Assembly (NCBI RefSeq): GCF_910592395.1
Contig: NC_088315.1
Span: 16,411,808-16,475,807 of the forward strand
Origin: Lineus longissimus
Taxonomy: Eukaryota; Nemertea; Pilidiophora; Heteronemertea; Lineidae
Direction: 5' to 3'
Length of the DNA: 64,000 bases
Shown here: positions 10,533 to 20,584 of the stretch, in pieces
Layout: each line of letters opens with the position of its first letter
How positions within the stretch are numbered: position 1 is the stretch's first letter
The notes under the pieces: model-generated
What the model saw: the letters and a program-made list of their open reading frames with translations, nothing else
Told to the model about the DNA's origin: nothing
Database searches by the model: none
Position numbers and translations under genes: made by a program

Positions 10533-13349
10533 GTTTTCTCCAGTTGACGTCATTGATGACGTGGTTATGTTAATTCGCCTCTGCTGTGCATGCAACCAAT
10601 TTGTTCCTGCATACACAGCAGTATGCTGTGTACATAGTCACTTCGATTATGATAAGGACCAATATGTACAGGTTGAGAATCACCAACATCGATATCATGC
10701 TCACGAATATTAGTCTTAGTTGGAGCAGCAGAGAATATATGAAAATATTCAAGTAAGAGACTCTTAACAGAAAATAATGACATTAAAGTCACTACCTGGT
10801 AAAGACAGGAAGACAAGACCAATTGAGACAAGACGAATGCGTCACAATTACTAAGATTATCTGACTAAGAAATCATTAAGAAGCTATTTACTAAGATTTT
10901 TCTTGCCATTTTTTTCCAATAAATAGCTAATTTAATAAGTAATCAAATTCTAACTTAATTGGTAAGATGTTGGTCCTGGGTGATGAAAAAGATGCCTTTT
11001 TCTCTCAAATAACCATCGTTTTCTCTGATTAAGTGTTTTACAAAACCTTTAATTGTTGTTATACAGAAACATGTGAAATTATTCATTATTCTGATCAAAT
11101 AGGCCAAAATACTGAAAATACTCATTTTCGACGAAAATCAAAAAATGGTACGGGCCTTATAGGGTTTCAAAACCCTTTTCGGCACAGTCACTTTAAAATC
11201 GTATGCTTAGCCATCTGGTACTGTATATCTGACCACAGCTGGTCATACATAAACGTAGCCTGATTGAATCGTAAGAATGTCCATGGTGCAATAACATTAC
11301 CCCCTGGTTCAACTATCCGTGCAGCGACCTGTTTGCTGCATGCCATGATGAATCCCACATGAAAAAAATTAAAAAGGCCTGTCACTATCAGTCCCAGGCT
11401 ATCAGCATACATGTTTGATCAACGAGTGAAGGTTTTCAATCATAAACTTTTCCACAAATTCACATCGAACAAGTGCTGCCCCGTATACTGCAATGAATTT
11501 CATGCATTGGACATGCTGGAAGGGCCACGTCTTTGAAAAACGCGCCAAAACCCTGTTCACGTGACCTGTATGTATCATGACTATAAGCATTCGTCTGCTG
11601 CGGCACGGTCCTTAAAAAATCGCAAGATATCGTGTTAGATTTGTGCCATCGTTTGGTATAATTACATCTACGAGATTCATCAAAACATTATTCTAGTCTT
11701 CATTCGCGTATTTATGACTTTTCATCGTTTCAATGCTTGATATGATGAAAATACTTACAACATGCAACACGAAATCCCGCATGAATTCGGCAAATTAGTA
11801 GCAACATCCGGGTCTTCAACTTCCAGTTGCCAAGTGCCATGAAAGAGGACGACGGTGATTGGCTGACACATGCCTGTATGAATAAAAGTCGTAAGATGTC
11901 TACCTGAATAACGTCATGACTTTATCTGGATTTGGAAAATATTGACATTTTTGAAATAATGAATTTTTTCATGCGGTGGCAGTTTGAGATCAAAGCGCGG
12001 TCTTACCATACCCGTCGAATGCTAATTTCCATTTGAAATATAGCTCTTCTTGAAGTGTAAATTAGGTGTGTTTAAAATAAAGAAGGTGATAAAGTTTCAA
12101 TCTAATCGGCTTGCTTATATGTAGTTTTGAGGCTCCATTCAACCCGTCGTGGTGAAAAAGCTGATTCGCGGATTAAAAGCCGTCAAAAACCACCCCCTAC
12201 CTTCAGACCCCCCCCCCCCCCAACCTTGAAATGATCATGCATAATTTCATGGTTTGACAGACTAGGATAGGTCTATTTGGCTGTGAAAGCGTTTCTTCAT
12301 GGGCACAAGTTATGAGCATGTAGAAAGTACAATTTTTAAGGGAAAACGGCTGAAAATTGACCAGCAGGACATACACGGTCGTTAATATAATAAAAAAACT
12401 GCACGAGTGGCTGTTACAAGTCACCAGATCGCACGAGATGATTGTTTCCACTCTGAAAACTTGAGACCGCAGGTCAGGGTGTAAAGCAGCGGGATCGACA
12501 CCCGTATGTACATGTAGGCAGACATCGTCTGACGGATATACATGTAGGTCTATTCCTTTCCTTCCTGATATTGTATTGGCGAACTCTTCGATGGTTAGAT
12601 TCTTTCCTTCTTTATACCGCTTCTATCGAATCCGTACATTATTGTTGGTTATTATAGTAGCATGTGAATGACTTAAAAATTTGGTCCTGATAATCGACCT
12701 GATCCATTCTGTCCTTTATTGGCTCGTGGCAGGGAATCTGCCATGCTGTTTCTGGTTAATATTTTTTACCAGCTGGCTATGGTTGCTTCATTATCAAGTT
12801 TGTCATCATTTTTTCTTTGAGAGGAGAAAAGCATCGAGATATAGGTTGCAGTTTAAAACACTCTATTTGATCGAAGCAAAGTGACGAATGATGGTCGATT
12901 GCCAGGGTACAGGCTCTTTAGTTCCCTCGATCAGTGCTGACAATTGTCAGTTTAACGTAAAAAATGTACACATAATCGTAACAATCGTATGATGGGACTG
13001 AATCCGGGCTAACCCTTTTCCTTCTATCCAATATATTTGAAGGACAGGGATGCGCTCTTATTCCATCCCATTTCAATATATTTAGACTGATTCAACGCCA
13101 TATTTGGGTAATGATGAAGCTGTTAAATTGTTTTCTTGGTCGGTTTCTGACTATTTTACAAACTGACAATTTAAATGATTACAAAGCCTTTAGTGCTTCG
13201 TTTGCGATTATGCACATATTGCGCTTTGTGTACTTGTACATATTGTGTAAAATTTCACAGCATTAGCTCATCTTTACCATTGTAAACATAATAAACCTAT
13301 CGAATGATTTTTTAAAAAAATATAGTATTCAAAGTGCCTACATAGTCAA

Positions 13350-13716
13350 TCGATACGGCGGTACTGGGTGGTGAAGAGCAGACGATCGATCCGATGTGGA
13401 GTTGGCTTCGAAAAAGTTAAACTCAGGCGTTTTGGCAACGTGCCATGGAGTTATTGACCTGTTAGATAAGAACTCGGGGATCTCAAAGAAATTCGGATTC
13501 ATTCAGAACACCTTATTGGTACATTTTGACCAAATCCAATAATTGTTGAAATGTTTATATGCTGATGAGTATTTGGAGTTTAAAAAGGCTTCTCCTGTTG
13601 TTGTGAAGAACCAAAGTGCTGTGCGAGAAATATTTCACAAAGAACGATTCCGCAAGACATCCATGTTCAAGCATGGGCCAAAGTTTCAGCTGATTTGTGA
13701 AACACGATGTTGGTGA
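13350..13716 (+). pseudogene. Broken hAT-like (?) coding remnant
   Basis: It encodes ELASKKLNSGVLATCHGVID, YADEYLEFKKAS, VREIFHKERFRKTSMFKHGP and QLICETRCW, interrupted by stops (for example the TAA near 13542). The homologous copy at 57544-57936 is open and ends SETRWW. The Thr-Arg-Trp near the end recalls the segment preceding the dimerisation region of hAT transposases. This is a weak resemblance, and I do not claim identity. Confidence 0.3.
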
Positions 13717-13801
13717 GCTGGGAGCTACGGTTTCTCTCTACCAGATCCGCTCTCACTTCTTACTTCGCGTATATAGTTGGCCGGCGGAAATCGTCGGAGC
13801 A

Positions 13802-14130
13802 TACATGTGACGATGAGGCCTGTGGTATGTTCATATTATTTAAAAAAATAGGCATCATAAAAAGTAGGCGTTCTACATGTTGAACAGTGATTTTGTGAAA
13901 TACTTGTAATGCTTTTTTTCGCTTCACTCTGTGATAAATGCCCTTAGGTGAGTCCAAAATCCGAGTCCAGCTTTTACCAACTACCGATCCTCTGTAACTT
14001 GGGGTTCCGACACAATTCAGGATGGGGAGCCTATACACGTAGCCTTATTCGTGTCTATGGATTTAACTTAGATAATTCCCATTAGGAGCCAACAGGCAGC
14101 CCATCTCCAAGATTTGAACTTGGGGCAAAT
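13802..14130. repeat. 329-bp segment in inverted orientation relative to other units
   Basis: This segment is the reverse complement of 27315-27642 and 58013-58328, while the sequence on both sides (GTCGGAGCA on the left, AGAAGATGACAAGGGGCAACC-like DNA on the right) is collinear. The segment contains GGTTCAAATC on its reverse strand, which looks like a tRNA-type B box. Confidence 0.75.
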
Positions 14131-14441
14131 TAGAAGATGACAAGGGGCAACCCTGAGCTATTAGGTAGCTTTCACAACAGTGTGAATAACGATATGCGCT
14201 GTACAAATGTCTGCGATGTCATCGATTTCTCTGATACATGTAATTGATTTATGCGACACTCCTTAATCATCTTTGATACTCAGTTAAAAAAGAATCAGTC
14301 ATTCACGTCGTCCAAGATAGAAGATTATCGTTGTCGCGGCAACGGTTACCCTCTATAGTACTTGCCTTCAGGTGTCAATGCCATGATCATCGTTCAAGGT
14401 CAATCTAAATTTGTTATCAGGCGGACAAGTCAACATATGAG

Positions 14442-14449
14442 TTTATAAT
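14442..14449 (+). promoter_or_regulatory. TATA-like motif upstream of G2
   Basis: TTTATAAT lies 92 bases before the G2 start codon, and the same motif sits exactly 92 bases before the ATG of G3, G4 and G5. A transcript start about 30 bases downstream would leave a leader of about 60 nt. The conserved spacing could also simply reflect recent duplication. Confidence 0.25.
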
Positions 14450-14533
14450 TAGATCATCTGTTATGAACTGAATCCATGGTTCTGGCGACTACCATACATC
14501 AACATAATAACTGCATCCAAACACACCCTATCC

Positions 14534-17500
14534 ATGATGCCTAAATATCTGATGTTGGCTGCAGTAATTGGTCTCGGATTTCGAGCATTTCTAGCGAATC
14601 AAAGAACTTTCCACTCGTTAGGCTTGCAACGTAAGTATATACATGTATAAGAGGTAACTGTCGATTATATTACCAGTTCGCCTCGCAAATACGGCGTATC
14701 AGACCTTCAAACTGCAGAGTCCCTTTTGAGAATTCAGGAACAAATTTGGGTGACGGAGTTTCCTGAGTATCTTTTTTTTTATTTTGCCATCAAATGCAGC
14801 CGTTATGACATGGAATTTTGATGGCAGCTCACGAGACATAAGGTAGTAAGAGCTCTCCAATATGCCGGATGAGATTTATGATATAGCCAAGTGGTAAATC
14901 AGACTTGATTGATTCCCAAAATTATCATTTACCCAGAAGTATTAAGGTAGCAGGAAGGGTTGGGCGTTTGTGGTTTCTGAGTCTGAGGGGGTTGGTGTCT
15001 GTTGACTGTGCTTTAAGAGAGACTAGGCATGGCGCCAGTCTCTCTTAAAGCACAGTCAACAGGCATTTGGTCTCAGTATTTGGGTTTTGATTGCCATGAC
15101 TGTACCCCTGTAAAAGTCCGAGGAGGAGAAGTTTGGAATGATGAAAGCATTGAAGAAGAAGAAATGTTATTATTGGGGAAAGCAAAATTTATTATGAGAC
15201 TAGAAGGCAGTGTCCTGACTTGATTATTTTGAAAATGGCGGTCTGAACACATTAAAAGGTGAAACATGGCATTTTATCGACTTTGAAGTGTTCCGCAGTT
15301 AAAGGGAGACTATAGGCAGCAGCTAGGTAGGCAAGATAAAGTCATACAAATTTGCCAATAAGGGTCAGTCATATCTCTAGGCATGGCGCCAGTCTCTCTT
15401 AAAGGACAGTCAACAGGCGTTTGGTCTTAGTATTTGGGTAAGTACAGAATCAAGGCAGCTCAGAGAGCAATGATTGAACGATGCTGTGGACAAGTCCAAG
15501 GATACTGCATCAGTCACGACCAACTTCTCATCAGAAAGCGTCACCACCAGCATATTCAATGTTCAATTCCAACCTGTACCAGTCCAATGCACGCCTGTCA
15601 TGGTCAGCAGTGGTCAGCTTAGCGCGATATGGAACATTCTTCCGAAACTCAAGCGAGGGAAGTCTGCTCATTAGCCTATCTCGCGCACTGCTCCTTCTTG
15701 TCAAACATCGTAGTGAAATCGTGGTACAGTGGGGCGTCCTCGAGCATTGCAGCTGGTCGGACAGACGTGAGGTGGAATGTGGGCGGCTGCACTTCTTCGT
15801 TGATGTGCGATGGCAGATAGCACAGTTGTTGCGTTGCATGACAGCTGAAAGTGAATGTGATATCATAGAACTGAGGCGTTTGCAATGAGACTATAGGTGA
15901 AGTAGAAGGAAGGAGTGAAATGGGCCATCTTCCAGTGACTAATATACAGAGTAAGGGCACTGGGTGTTGTTAGATTCAGCATTGAATGTATTCCTCGTAC
16001 AAGCGTGAATAGTGTGGACATACAGTGAGAGGTGAGATACCCCTATTGACTACTTCTTGTAACTTTATCTTGGATAGTGCCCCTTTATCAAGACTGAAAC
16101 CCACTGTGCGGGGCTAAGAAATTACCTTTATAATCCTAGTTGGATAACCACTGTGTAGATGATTTGAAGAGTGCTCTGTGGATGTGTGCCTGTAATGTCA
16201 ATGAAAGTATGATGAGGTGATGACGATAGTGGAATGACGAAATATTGGAAAGAGATCTATTCCTAGAAGAACATATGTCTTGTTTTGACTAGGTGGCGCA
16301 TTTTAGAATCAGCAGTGAGCACTGTGTGTAACATGGTGGAGGCAGCGGAGATAATAACTGTGTCGAAAGTATATAGGGCCTTCCCTAGGCCCATGGGGTT
16401 AAATTTACAATCCACGATTGAAAAGACGTAGTTTGATCGCATTCAACTATAAATACATTGAACAGTTGTGTTCCTTTAGTCAACCGATGACCTTTTGTTG
16501 GGCCATGATCGGGGATTGTAAACTGTAAATGTATTATGGACTGGGAGACGGGGGAAACACAAGTGAAACTGAAATAGACCAAAACAAGTGATTTTGGGGC
16601 TTTGGTTTAGACGCATGCCCCACATGCGCCATGCGGGATTATACGGTTCATGTGAACTTGTTGACATCTACATGATCTAGTGCTGTTATTGGTCATGGTA
16701 CATGGTAGGCCTAATCATCATGGCTATATGTTTCAGGAAAAGCTCGGAGTAAAATGAACTGCCGATGAATAATGATGTTGTTCATGTTTACCATGTTTGC
16801 TAGTACATAGCCATAGGGTATGCACTGGCCAGTGCACTTTCTGCACGTCGTCATGGTCATGTACGTGATTACCTTGCATATTTTGTTTTTTGAATGCGCA
16901 TGCTTTTTGGGCAAAATCACTTGTACCAACACTAATGAATAATGTCTTCTTATCCCTATGACTCCATACACAGTGAGGGCATTGTCCCATTCCCATCAAA
17001 TGGTAACTTATTGTACCGTATTAGGGTGGAAGTTGGGGAGCAGATACCTACCGTTGCACGCCTGTCATAATCAGTAGTGATGAGCTTAGCGCGATATGGA
17101 ACATTCTTCAGAAACTCAAGCGAGGGAAGTCTGCTCATTAGCATATCTCGCGCGCTGCTCCTTCTTGTCAAACATCGTAATGAAATCGTAATGGAAAACG
17201 TCTGGCTTTGCGCCAGACGTTGAGACTAATAAGTGAAGAACTAACAGGTAAAGAACTTCTACTTGCGCGAGACTGATCTGATAAAATTATCATTGCAGAG
17301 ACTACGGTGACGTACACATATATTTTTTACAATCAAAAATGCCCTCAAAAGACGAAATGGAATGATTATTTTATTGATATTTCCTACTATATACCTTCCG
17401 ATTATCACTTTATACAAATAGATCGGCGTTAGGTCGCATGCTTTTCGTTCCTGGTGACACTATAAAGCAAAATAGTTGCAACCCCGTAAATGCGCTATAA

Positions 17501-19188
17501 GTCCAATAATAAGTGACGGTGACCCGTTATAAATGTTTCGCCAGCTTCGCTTTTTTGCCGCTACGCGGCGCGTTGGGCCCTTGCGTCTAGACATATTATG
17601 TCCACTCAATTTTGGATTTATAGTTATCGCCGTTGAATGGCGTGTGTTACCAATAGCCAAACTGCTACTTCACATCAAATGACCCCTGTTACCTGGAAGT
17701 ACGCATGATCAGAATGGTCCTCTTGTATGCCGAATTTGACTTATGTGACCTTGAAATACGCAATAAATCGGAGGGTCGTCTCGACAATATCGTGAAATCT
17801 TGGAGTTTATTGAATATTCAAAGCCTTACTGTAAACAGCACATAACATGTCTTAAGCATTGGTCGTCTTCGGAATTTATTGATAAAGAGAAAGTAAGGTT
17901 TGGTAAGGTTTTGCCAAACTGAAGAATATTCACCCCTAAGAAAAAAATATTTATTTGTCCCTCGAACATTCTATCCTGGCTTGGTCATTCTCCTTCACCG
18001 GGTCGTCTTTTGAAGTCGAAGAGCTTCGTCCTTTCTACCTTTGTCATGTTATATGCATGCATTGATTGTCTTCCTTTAATTCAACGGTTACAGAATGCTT
18101 TATGGAAAGAGTGCATCTTATGTCAACGCATCTATTTTTGGGCGGGTAATGTCTTTCAATAATGGCAGAGAACACGATCAGTGCGTAAGGGCCCCAGCGG
18201 CCAATCTCGGAGGCGGTTGGTTGACTGTTACGTTCTACTTCAGACCGAAATATAGAGAAGTCACACAGTCACTGATCACATTCATGAATCGAAAGGAATA
18301 TGTTCATGTATGCTTTAACAGTCAGTATTTTGACGTTTTTTTGGGCACGAGGAGTGGTCCAAATAGAAACAACGTTTTTACCTATAAATCAGGTTGTTTG
18401 TTCTTCGATCAATGGCATCAGTTTATTTTCATGGTGAACGTTTTGAAGGAAGTATGTAACCTTTCTATTGATGGGAGACAGCTTGAGCAAGATAGATCTT
18501 GGAAAAGGGTGTTCAAGGATATCAGTTGGAGAGGAATTACGATAATTGGGTGCCATTTTAGAAGTCATCAAAGTCATTGCAGGCAGTGTATTTTTCGAGG
18601 AGATATCGCTCAAATAGTTATATATCGAACCAAACTAAGTGATGAACAATTGAGGAGTATTCATGACGACTGTAAGTCCTTTCATTTTAATTTATTATCA
18701 TTTTGTCGAATATGTAAGTTGAAAAGTGGAACTGATTTGGCAGCTCATGACGAGGCTTTTTTGGCCTAATTAGAGACCTATGGCTCGCCAAATTGGCCAT
18801 TACCATCTAATTTGGCCTCTTTAATCAGGACATCTCTCAATTGCGGAGAGCTTCTGTCAGTCCCAAGGGTGTCTTTGATAGAAAGGTGTCACTGTATGTT
18901 ATTTTCTGATTATATCAATCTCAGTCAGTGCATAATTTTAATTTGATAACATATCCAAAAATGGGGTACATATTCATCTAAAAGGATGAGTTCGGTTATG
19001 ATTTCTGCCCAGGTGGATTTGGTGGAAATGCAGAAGACGGTCGTACTGCAGGATATATACATTTACATCTGCAATTTATGGCTTGTACTAGTACACATGT
19101 ACAATGCATCATTGGAAACATGTCAAAGTTGCGACGTCCATGCAATGTTCATGAAAGGCCGGTAGTCATGGTTGTTGCTTTATTTTGA
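14534..19188 (+). CDS. Secreted LamG/pentraxin-like protein G2, four exons, 297 aa
   Basis: Exons are 14534-14630, 14800-14842, 18094-18671 and 19013-19188, with introns of 169, 3251 and 341 bp. Exon 1 codes MMPKYLMLAAVIGLGFRAFL followed by ANQR, a clear signal peptide with likely cleavage after Ala21. The 43-nt exon (acceptor AATGCAG, donor AAG|GTAGT) adds VMTWNFDGSSRDI, the expected first strand of a LamG domain. Phases agree throughout (C|CC Pro33, AG|A Arg47, T|GT Cys240). The LamG domain spans about residues 36-240. Cys77, 120, 148, 168, 200, 209, 212, 240, 264, 271 and 283 fit an extracellular disulphide-bonded protein. Relative to G1, exon 3 has 12 amino-acid changes, including Arg120 to Cys and Cys123 to Ser. 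Skipping the microexon would break the frame. Function is inferred as extracellular recognition; no catalytic signature is seen. Confidence 0.72.
14999..15062. repeat. Perfect 26-bp inverted repeat with 12-nt spacer
   Basis: The arms are 14999-15024 (starts CTGTTGACTGTGCTTTAAGA) and 15037-15062. I read them as exact reverse complements. The spacer AGGCATGGCGCC holds the palindrome GGCGCC. The structure would form a very stable hairpin. Confidence 0.9.
15023..15439. repeat. 63-bp direct repeat pair inside the 2.65-kb insertion
   Basis: 15023-15085 and 15377-15439 share CTAGGCATGGCGCCAGTCTC onward to TATTTGGGT, with about three differences. The second copy has lost the left arm of the 26-bp inverted repeat, so only the first forms the hairpin. 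Confidence 0.85.
15589..17189. repeat. About 133-bp direct repeats bounding 1.33 kb
   Basis: 15589-15721 and 17056-17189 match closely (shared GCACGCCTGTCAT, GCTTAGCGCGATATGGAACA, CTCCTTCTTGTCAAACATCG) in direct orientation, bounding about 1334 bp. They could be short terminal repeats of a solo non-autonomous element or the trace of a local duplication. The interior (15722-17055) has no recognisable coding sequence. Confidence 0.8.
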
Positions 19189-20516
19189 GATTTGCTCAAA
19201 TGATGGAGGTGAGGTCCGTGATTCTGTTGAGAGTGCCCCGTCTTCAGTCAGTCAACAAAACTGAAAGTCCTTGTCCTGGCATTGGCTAAATTATTGTACG
19301 TAGCAACAGTTATAGTTGCTCCTACCAACTACCAAAATTATAAGTATTAGCAAACATCAATATATTTTTTTATTGGGGGGGGGGGGGGGGGGGGGCAGTA
19401 TCAAGTCATCAGTTATACTAGTCGAGGGGGAGCGGGGACTGGGGATGTCTAAAGTGAGAGTGGCTAGTTCATTTATTGGAGGGAAAGAAAAACGCGATGC
19501 CTCAGAACGTTCTTCAAAACAAACTTTGATTAGAGCTTCAAATCATATCAAGTCATAACCACTCAACTAAAAAACTGTAAAAACGAAATTGTGGCCACGT
19601 TTTATGTACACATTATAAACGCATGGATACATGTGGACTTGAAGAGAATCAATCAATAATTCACTTGAACAATACCGGAAGAATATGTATGGTTAAATAC
19701 AGAGATAAAGCACAATATAATCCACTGGATGTTGGTCGGTTTGGTATATAAGACAAGTGTTTCGTAAAATTCAAAGATGACAGTCTGATGGATAATGGGT
19801 CGACCTTCTCCAAAATGTAAACGATACAGACCTACATGCGGACCGAAATTTCCTCATAGTATGGTGTAATAAACAAAGTAAAGACGACGCATTAATAAAC
19901 ATGGTAAAGTAGTAAAATACATGTAGTAAATTGTCTATGACATGTGTATGGAGCAAACACAGATTGATGAGAAAACTACAGACTGGTAGAAAAGTGTGTA
20001 ATTGTACACCAATAACTATGAGGCGGGGAGATCAGTAGGCCCTTCTTATGAAATAGTTAAAATGTTTAAAGAATAATTAACGGAAAATAAACAAAAGAAC
20101 TGAAATTCCTTGAGACACAAAATTCATTAATCAGTAGTACAGTCAGTGATTCCATTCGGTCCAGGCTTAAAGTTCCATTCCCGAATGTTATGTACTTACT
20201 TAGAGGAGGGGGTGGGGGTATATTTGGTCGCAACGAACATGTATCTACAGCATTGTTGAGATTTGGACCATCGAGGCTGGAGCAAAAGTGTTGTCATCCT
20301 GTTCGGATTACTACGTAATATTAGCGACACGAATTGCCCGAGGCGAGAAATGTAAGCACCTTGGTTTTTCATTTTATTTCTGACTCTTGTTGTAGTTTTG
20401 GATTGATTCATTTTGCAGTTTTTAGGTTAAAACCTCTATAACGTGTCCGTGCGAGTGATTGGACTGTTGTCTGCCTGTAAAATCTTTTTCTCTCCTTAGT
20501 TCGCACGCTTCGAGAA

Positions 20517-20584
20517 GGTATCGGTAGGTTTTATATGGTGTGGTAGAGAAGGTATCGGTAGGTTTTATATGGTGTGGTAGAGAA
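20517..20584. repeat. 34-bp VNTR, two copies
   Basis: Two exact tandem copies, 20517-20550 and 20551-20584, of the motif that is single at 7034-7067. Confidence 0.9.

Larger units (their letters stand above)
5854..14441. other. Spacer between G1 and G2: decayed repeats, no intact gene recognised
   Basis: The spacer holds the G1 3' flank (a candidate AATAAA at 6411), a G-run at about 6040-6054, a 30-bp duplicated motif (GACCCACTTAAGCATG at 7556 and 7586), a C-run at about 7851-7861 and another at 12209-12220. Decayed gypsy, MULE-like and possible hAT-like pieces are listed separately. On the minus strand 11190-11590 reads as two overlapping open stretches with protein-like composition (HTGHVNRVLARFSKTW and IVEPGGNVIAPWTFL), broken by a frameshift and conserved in four units. 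I do not recognise the source. The remaining stretches (5854-7030, 7620-8430, 8600-9400, 10540-11180, 11600-13340) show nothing I can support. Confidence 0.5.
14938..17586. mobile_element. 2.65-kb insertion in G2 intron 2, unclassified
   Basis: The G5 intron supplies the empty site: TTTACCTAGATATATTATG there reads TTTACCCAGA then AGTATTAAGG at the left edge and CTTGCGT then CTAGACATATT at the right. CYAGA is thus present on both sides, as a short target duplication would leave. No terminal inverted repeat is visible. Inside are a perfect 26-bp inverted repeat, two direct-repeat pairs, a 10-bp-stem hairpin at 17197-17221 (AACGTCTGGC with loop TTTGC) and a GCCGC/GCGGC hairpin near 17560-17573, about 15 bases before the right end. 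Open frames of 60-135 codons at 15434-15960 overlap on both strands and look accidental. The end hairpin recalls Helitrons, but the termini do not fit. Confidence 0.55.

Noticed and set aside
15434-15960. Overlapping frames of 62-135 codons on both strands in the 2.65-kb insertion
   Set aside because: Both strands and several frames are open over the same bases. No motif is recognisable and the region is a direct repeat.
17540-17590. Helitron 3' end (hairpin followed by CTAG)
   Set aside because: The CTAG belongs to the target-like CTAGA present on both sides. There is no TC start at 14938 and no A|T insertion site.
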